The notes beneath the pieces were generated by a model, which worked only from the letters and a program-made list of their open reading frames with translations, searched no databases and was not told the origin of the DNA. The translations under genes and the position numbers were made by a program. Positions 5,474 to 7,880 of a stretch of 7,880 nt of DNA are shown piece by piece (position 1 is the first letter of the stretch; every line of letters starts with the position of its first letter). This DNA is from an uncultured Roseburia sp. (GTDB taxonomy: Bacteria; Bacillota; Clostridia; Lachnospirales; Lachnospiraceae), in assembly GCA_947564765.1 (NCBI GenBank), contig CANODN010000083.1, forward strand, positions 1 to 7,880, written 5' to 3'.

Positions 5474-6784
5474 ATGAATCCATATAAAACACAAATGGAG
5501 GCTGCAAAAAAAGGCATCCTCACACCCCAAATGGAACTCGTCGCAAAAAAAGAATCGATAGCACCGGAAAAGCTGCGGGAATCAGTAGCCGCCGGTACGA
5601 TTGCCATTCCCTGCAATATCAACCATACCTCCATTTCTCCGGAAGGAATCGGCATGGGGCTTCGTACCAAAATTAATGTCAATCTGGGCATTTCCGGAGA
5701 CTGCAAAAATTATGAAACAGAAATGCAAAAGGTGGATCTGGCTCTTAAGTTCGGCGCCGAAGCTATTATGGATTTGAGCAATTACGGCAAAACAAATACC
5801 TTTCGCAACGAACTGATTCAAAAATCTCCGGCAATGATCGGAACGGTTCCCATGTATGATGCCATCGGATATCTGGAAAAAGATCTCCTGGATATCACAG
5901 CAAAGGATTTTCTTCAGGTAATAGAAGCTCATGCAAAAGACGGCGTCGATTTTATGACAATTCACGCCGGAATCAATCGCCATGCCGTGGAAGCTTTTAT
6001 GCGGGAAAAACGCAGAATGAATATTGTATCCAGAGGCGGTTCTCTTCTGTTTGCCTGGATGCAGATGACGGGAAATGAAAATCCCTTCTATGAATACTAT
6101 GACGAAGTTCTGGAGATTTTACGAGAATATGATGTGACCATCAGTCTTGGGGATGCTTTGCGCCCCGGCTGTATTGATGATTCCACGGACGCCGGACAGA
6201 TCAGCGAATTAGTAGAACTTGGCAATTTGACAAAACGGGCATGGGAAAAGGATGTTGCCGTTATGGTAGAAGGCCCAGGGCATATGGCTATGAATGAAAT
6301 CGAAGCGAATATGAAGCTGCAGAAACGCCTCTGCCACAATGCTCCTTTCTATGTACTCGGTCCCATTGTGACCGACATTGCTCCGGGATACGATCACATT
6401 ACTTCTGCCATCGGCGGAGCCATTGCAGCTGCAAGCGGCGCTGATTTTCTTTGCTATGTTACCCCGGCAGAACATCTGCGCCTGCCGGATTTAAGCGACG
6501 TCAAAGAGGGCGTTATTGCCAGCCGAATCGCTGCCCACGCCGCTGATATCGCCAAAGGAATAAAAGGTGCAAGAGAAGCCGACAATGCCATGTCTTCAGC
6601 CCGGTATAACACCGACTGGGATACCATGTTTCGCCTTGCCCTTGACAGAGACAAGGCACAGGCATATTTTGAAAGCACGCCGCCCACAGACCGCCACACC
6701 TGTTCTATGTGCGGAAAGATGTGCGCGGTTCGAACTACCAGACTTATTTTAGAAGGCGAAAAAGTAGATTTTTCAGCCATGTGA
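5474..6784 (+). CDS. thiC: ThiC, HMP-P synthase (short form)
   Basis: ThiC is a radical SAM enzyme that rearranges 5-aminoimidazole ribotide into 4-amino-5-hydroxymethyl-2-methylpyrimidine phosphate. The protein has 436 residues and lacks the roughly 150-200-residue N-terminal extension of E. coli ThiC, as is usual for short forms in Clostridia and archaea. Conserved motifs include MTIHAG (161-166), SRGGS (186-190), SLGDALRPGC (224-233), VEGPGH (265-270) and DIAPGYDH (301-308). The C-terminal cluster motif is CSMCGKMC with C410, C413 and C417, spaced CX2CX3C rather than the CX2CX4C of long forms. AGGAG (5460-5464) and GAAGG (5464-5468) precede the ATG. Paralogues of the BzaA/B/F type make hydroxybenzimidazole, but the thi operon context favours ThiC. 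The last 41 bases overlap the opposing gene. Confidence 0.96.
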   Translation: MNPYKTQMEAAKKGILTPQMELVAKKESIAPEKLRESVAAGTIAIPCNINHTSISPEGIGMGLRTKINVNLGISGDCKNYETEMQKVDLALKFGAEAIMDLSNYGKTNTFRNELIQKSPAMIGTVPMYDAIGYLEKDLLDITAKDFLQVIEAHAKDGVDFMTIHAGINRHAVEAFMREKRRMNIVSRGGSLLFAWMQMTGNENPFYEYYDEVLEILREYDVTISLGDALRPGCIDDSTDAGQISELVELGNLTKRAWEKDVAVMVEGPGHMAMNEIEANMKLQKRLCHNAPFYVLGPIVTDIAPGYDHITSAIGGAIAAASGADFLCYVTPAEHLRLPDLSDVKEGVIASRIAAHAADIAKGIKGAREADNAMSSARYNTDWDTMFRLALDRDKAQAYFESTPPTDRHTCSMCGKMCAVRTTRLILEGEKVDFSAM

Positions 6785-7880
6785 CGGCAAATCCGTATCC
6801 CCAGACACACATTGGGAGAAGACACACGCAATAGGGCAGGGTATACTGCCCTTTTGCTTCCCAGAATATATGAAACAAAAATCCTCCGATAAAAATCACC
6901 GGCAGAAGCAATTCCGGAATCGTCACTTTTTTCCATTTTCCCATCACAAAAAGCAGTGAAAAAAAGTATAAAAAGCTTTGAAAGAGATTACAGAAAAAAA
7001 CATACAGCTCCGATAACCGTCCTCCTGCAAAAAACAAACTTGCAATCAGGCCCGGCACCTGTGTATTGGAAGTGCGGTTCTGCTGTATCCAAATACTCTC
7101 ATACGTCGGTTCACTCCATTGTGAAGCAATCTTTTTTCCGATAAAACCGGCTGCATAGGCAGGATCTTCTTTCATAACATCCAGTCTTTCCTTCAGTTTT
7201 TTCTCACCCCGTCTTGCCGCTTCCTTTGGATCAAACTCACTGTTCAAAAAAATCCGGTCATGGGACCCGTTCCACCAGCCGGGGGCAGAGGGACTCTCCT
7301 GCAACCCCATGGTAACAAACAAAATCGAAGGAATTCCTCCATCGGAATGGATTCCCGTCAAATGCTCTGTAAATCCGGTTACGGCACGGGAAGATATCAC
7401 AATGGAAAGAATCAATGCCGCTGTGACTGCAAGATGCCGCAGATTGATTTTTTTGATAAAATCATAAAGCAATATTGCCGCAAACCCCACTGCAAAAATC
7501 AGATAATTGCCTTTGATCAGCTTTGCAGATACAATACAGAGTATACAGACAACGGCATTTCGAACCTTTCCGGATTCCAGATACTTCATCAGCTGTATAC
7601 ACGCTTCCAACGCCAGAAAAAGTCCCGGCAGAGTTCCATATACAAAGGTGACATAAAACAAAAAGGGTACAAAGAAAACAGAGATCAGATAAAATCCGGT
7701 TCCCGGAATTTCTCCGGAAAGCGTTTGATAGATCTTTTTCAGAAGAATCAATATCCCGATAATAAAAATACAGTTCATTCCCTGGCAGACAAAAACAAAG
7801 GCGTCTCCGAATATCCCGTATAAAACCGCAAATATGTATGCCAGCGGTATCTGATGCGGCTGATTGTAAAGATATCCGCC
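6744..7880 (-). CDS. Multi-pass membrane protein, GT-C glycosyltransferase-like, 5' end outside window
   Basis: The frame is open from the window edge to the stop at 6744-6746, giving the C-terminal 378 residues; Met at 7778 is internal. The visible N-terminal part reads YNQPHQIPLAYIFAVLYGIF and continues the hydrophobic protein without a break. There are roughly eight to ten membrane segments: clusters at fragment residues 10-50, 62-95, 120-140 and 145-165, then a large polar region (about 165-280), and more segments near 285-315 and 320-372. Motifs VTMGLQES and GWWNG in the polar loop and IFWEAKGQYTLPY near the end resemble family-39/PMT-type GT-C glycosyltransferases that use lipid-linked sugars at the cell envelope, but the acidic catalytic site expected near the N-terminus is not in the window. 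It converges on thiC and has no visible link to thiamin. The membrane nature is sure, the enzymatic role tentative. Confidence 0.75.
   Translation of the reverse strand, partial: GGYLYNQPHQIPLAYIFAVLYGIFGDAFVFVCQGMNCIFIIGILILLKKIYQTLSGEIPGTGFYLISVFFVPFLFYVTFVYGTLPGLFLALEACIQLMKYLESGKVRNAVVCILCIVSAKLIKGNYLIFAVGFAAILLYDFIKKINLRHLAVTAALILSIVISSRAVTGFTEHLTGIHSDGGIPSILFVTMGLQESPSAPGWWNGSHDRIFLNSEFDPKEAARRGEKKLKERLDVMKEDPAYAAGFIGKKIASQWSEPTYESIWIQQNRTSNTQVPGLIASLFFAGGRLSELYVFFCNLFQSFLYFFSLLFVMGKWKKVTIPELLLPVIFIGGFLFHIFWEAKGQYTLPYCVCLLPMCVWGYGFAVTWLKNLLFRLLK
6833..6855 (+). terminator. Candidate terminator of the thi operon, inside the opposing gene
   Basis: AGGGCAG (6833-6839) pairs with CTGCCCT (6846-6852) around a six-base loop, followed by TTTT ending at 6855. 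It lies about 50 bases after the thiC stop. On the other strand the same bases encode the KGQYTLPY part of the membrane protein, so the hairpin could be a by-product of codons for that motif. The stem is strong, but the T run is short and interrupted by G at 6856. Confidence 0.45.

Noticed and set aside
5040..5530. Two - strand open frames opposite the end of thiED and start of thiC
   Set aside because: They are shadows of the ThiD domain codons, with no ribosome binding site or family motif.
5474..6784. BzaF-type hydroxybenzimidazole synthase instead of ThiC
   Set aside because: The gene is in a riboswitch-led thi operon that otherwise lacks a pyrimidine synthase, so ThiC is the simpler call. 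Sequence similarity alone does not exclude the alternative.
7260..7823. 187-codon + strand open frame opposite the membrane gene
   Set aside because: It is antisense to a well-supported membrane protein, has odd Cys/Gln/Arg-rich composition, and shows no recognisable family motif.

Overview
The window carries an almost complete bacterial thiamin (vitamin B1) biosynthesis operon on the + strand, followed by the 3' part of an unrelated membrane-protein gene on the - strand. The organism is probably an anaerobic low-to-moderate-GC Firmicute of the class Clostridia, Lachnospiraceae-like. Four points suggest this: the oxygen-sensitive tyrosine lyase ThiH is used rather than the oxidase ThiO; ThiF is the short form without zinc cysteines; ThiC is the short form without the N-terminal extension; and the ribosome binding sites are strong AGGAGG-type sites. 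This assignment is an inference, because no rRNA or marker gene is present.

Positions 1-373 are control region. An AT-rich stretch (1-81, no gene seen) leads into a sigma-A-type promoter (82-110). Next come a TPP riboswitch aptamer (124-217) and an intrinsic terminator (232-263), an arrangement expected to shut off transcription when thiamin pyrophosphate is plentiful. A GC-rich palindromic block (284-316) of unknown role lies between the terminator and the first gene.

Positions 374-6784 hold the operon thiS-thiF-thiG-thiH-tenI-thiED-thiC. The genes overlap or are separated by 0-18 bases, except for a 153-base gap between thiF and thiG that is filled by a 51-bp tandem repeat. For the thiazole branch, ThiF adenylates the ThiS C-terminus, ThiH splits tyrosine to dehydroglycine, ThiG builds the thiazole phosphate and TenI aromatises it. 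For the pyrimidine branch, ThiC makes HMP-P from AIR and the ThiD half of the ThiE-ThiD fusion phosphorylates it to HMP-PP. The ThiE half joins the two branches into thiamin phosphate. The final kinase (ThiL or equivalent), salvage kinase ThiM and cysteine desulfurase/ThiI are not in the window.

Positions 6744-7880 (- strand) hold the C-terminal 378 residues of a multi-pass membrane protein resembling GT-C glycosyltransferases. Its frame is open to the window edge, so its true start lies outside. It converges on thiC and the two genes overlap tail-to-tail by 41 bases. A candidate terminator for the thi operon lies inside this opposing gene.

This is mostly a well-known pathway. The less ordinary items are the tandem repeat inside the operon, the TenI paralogue next to the ThiE-ThiD fusion, the palindromic leader block, the CX2CX3C cysteine motif of ThiC and the convergent overlap.
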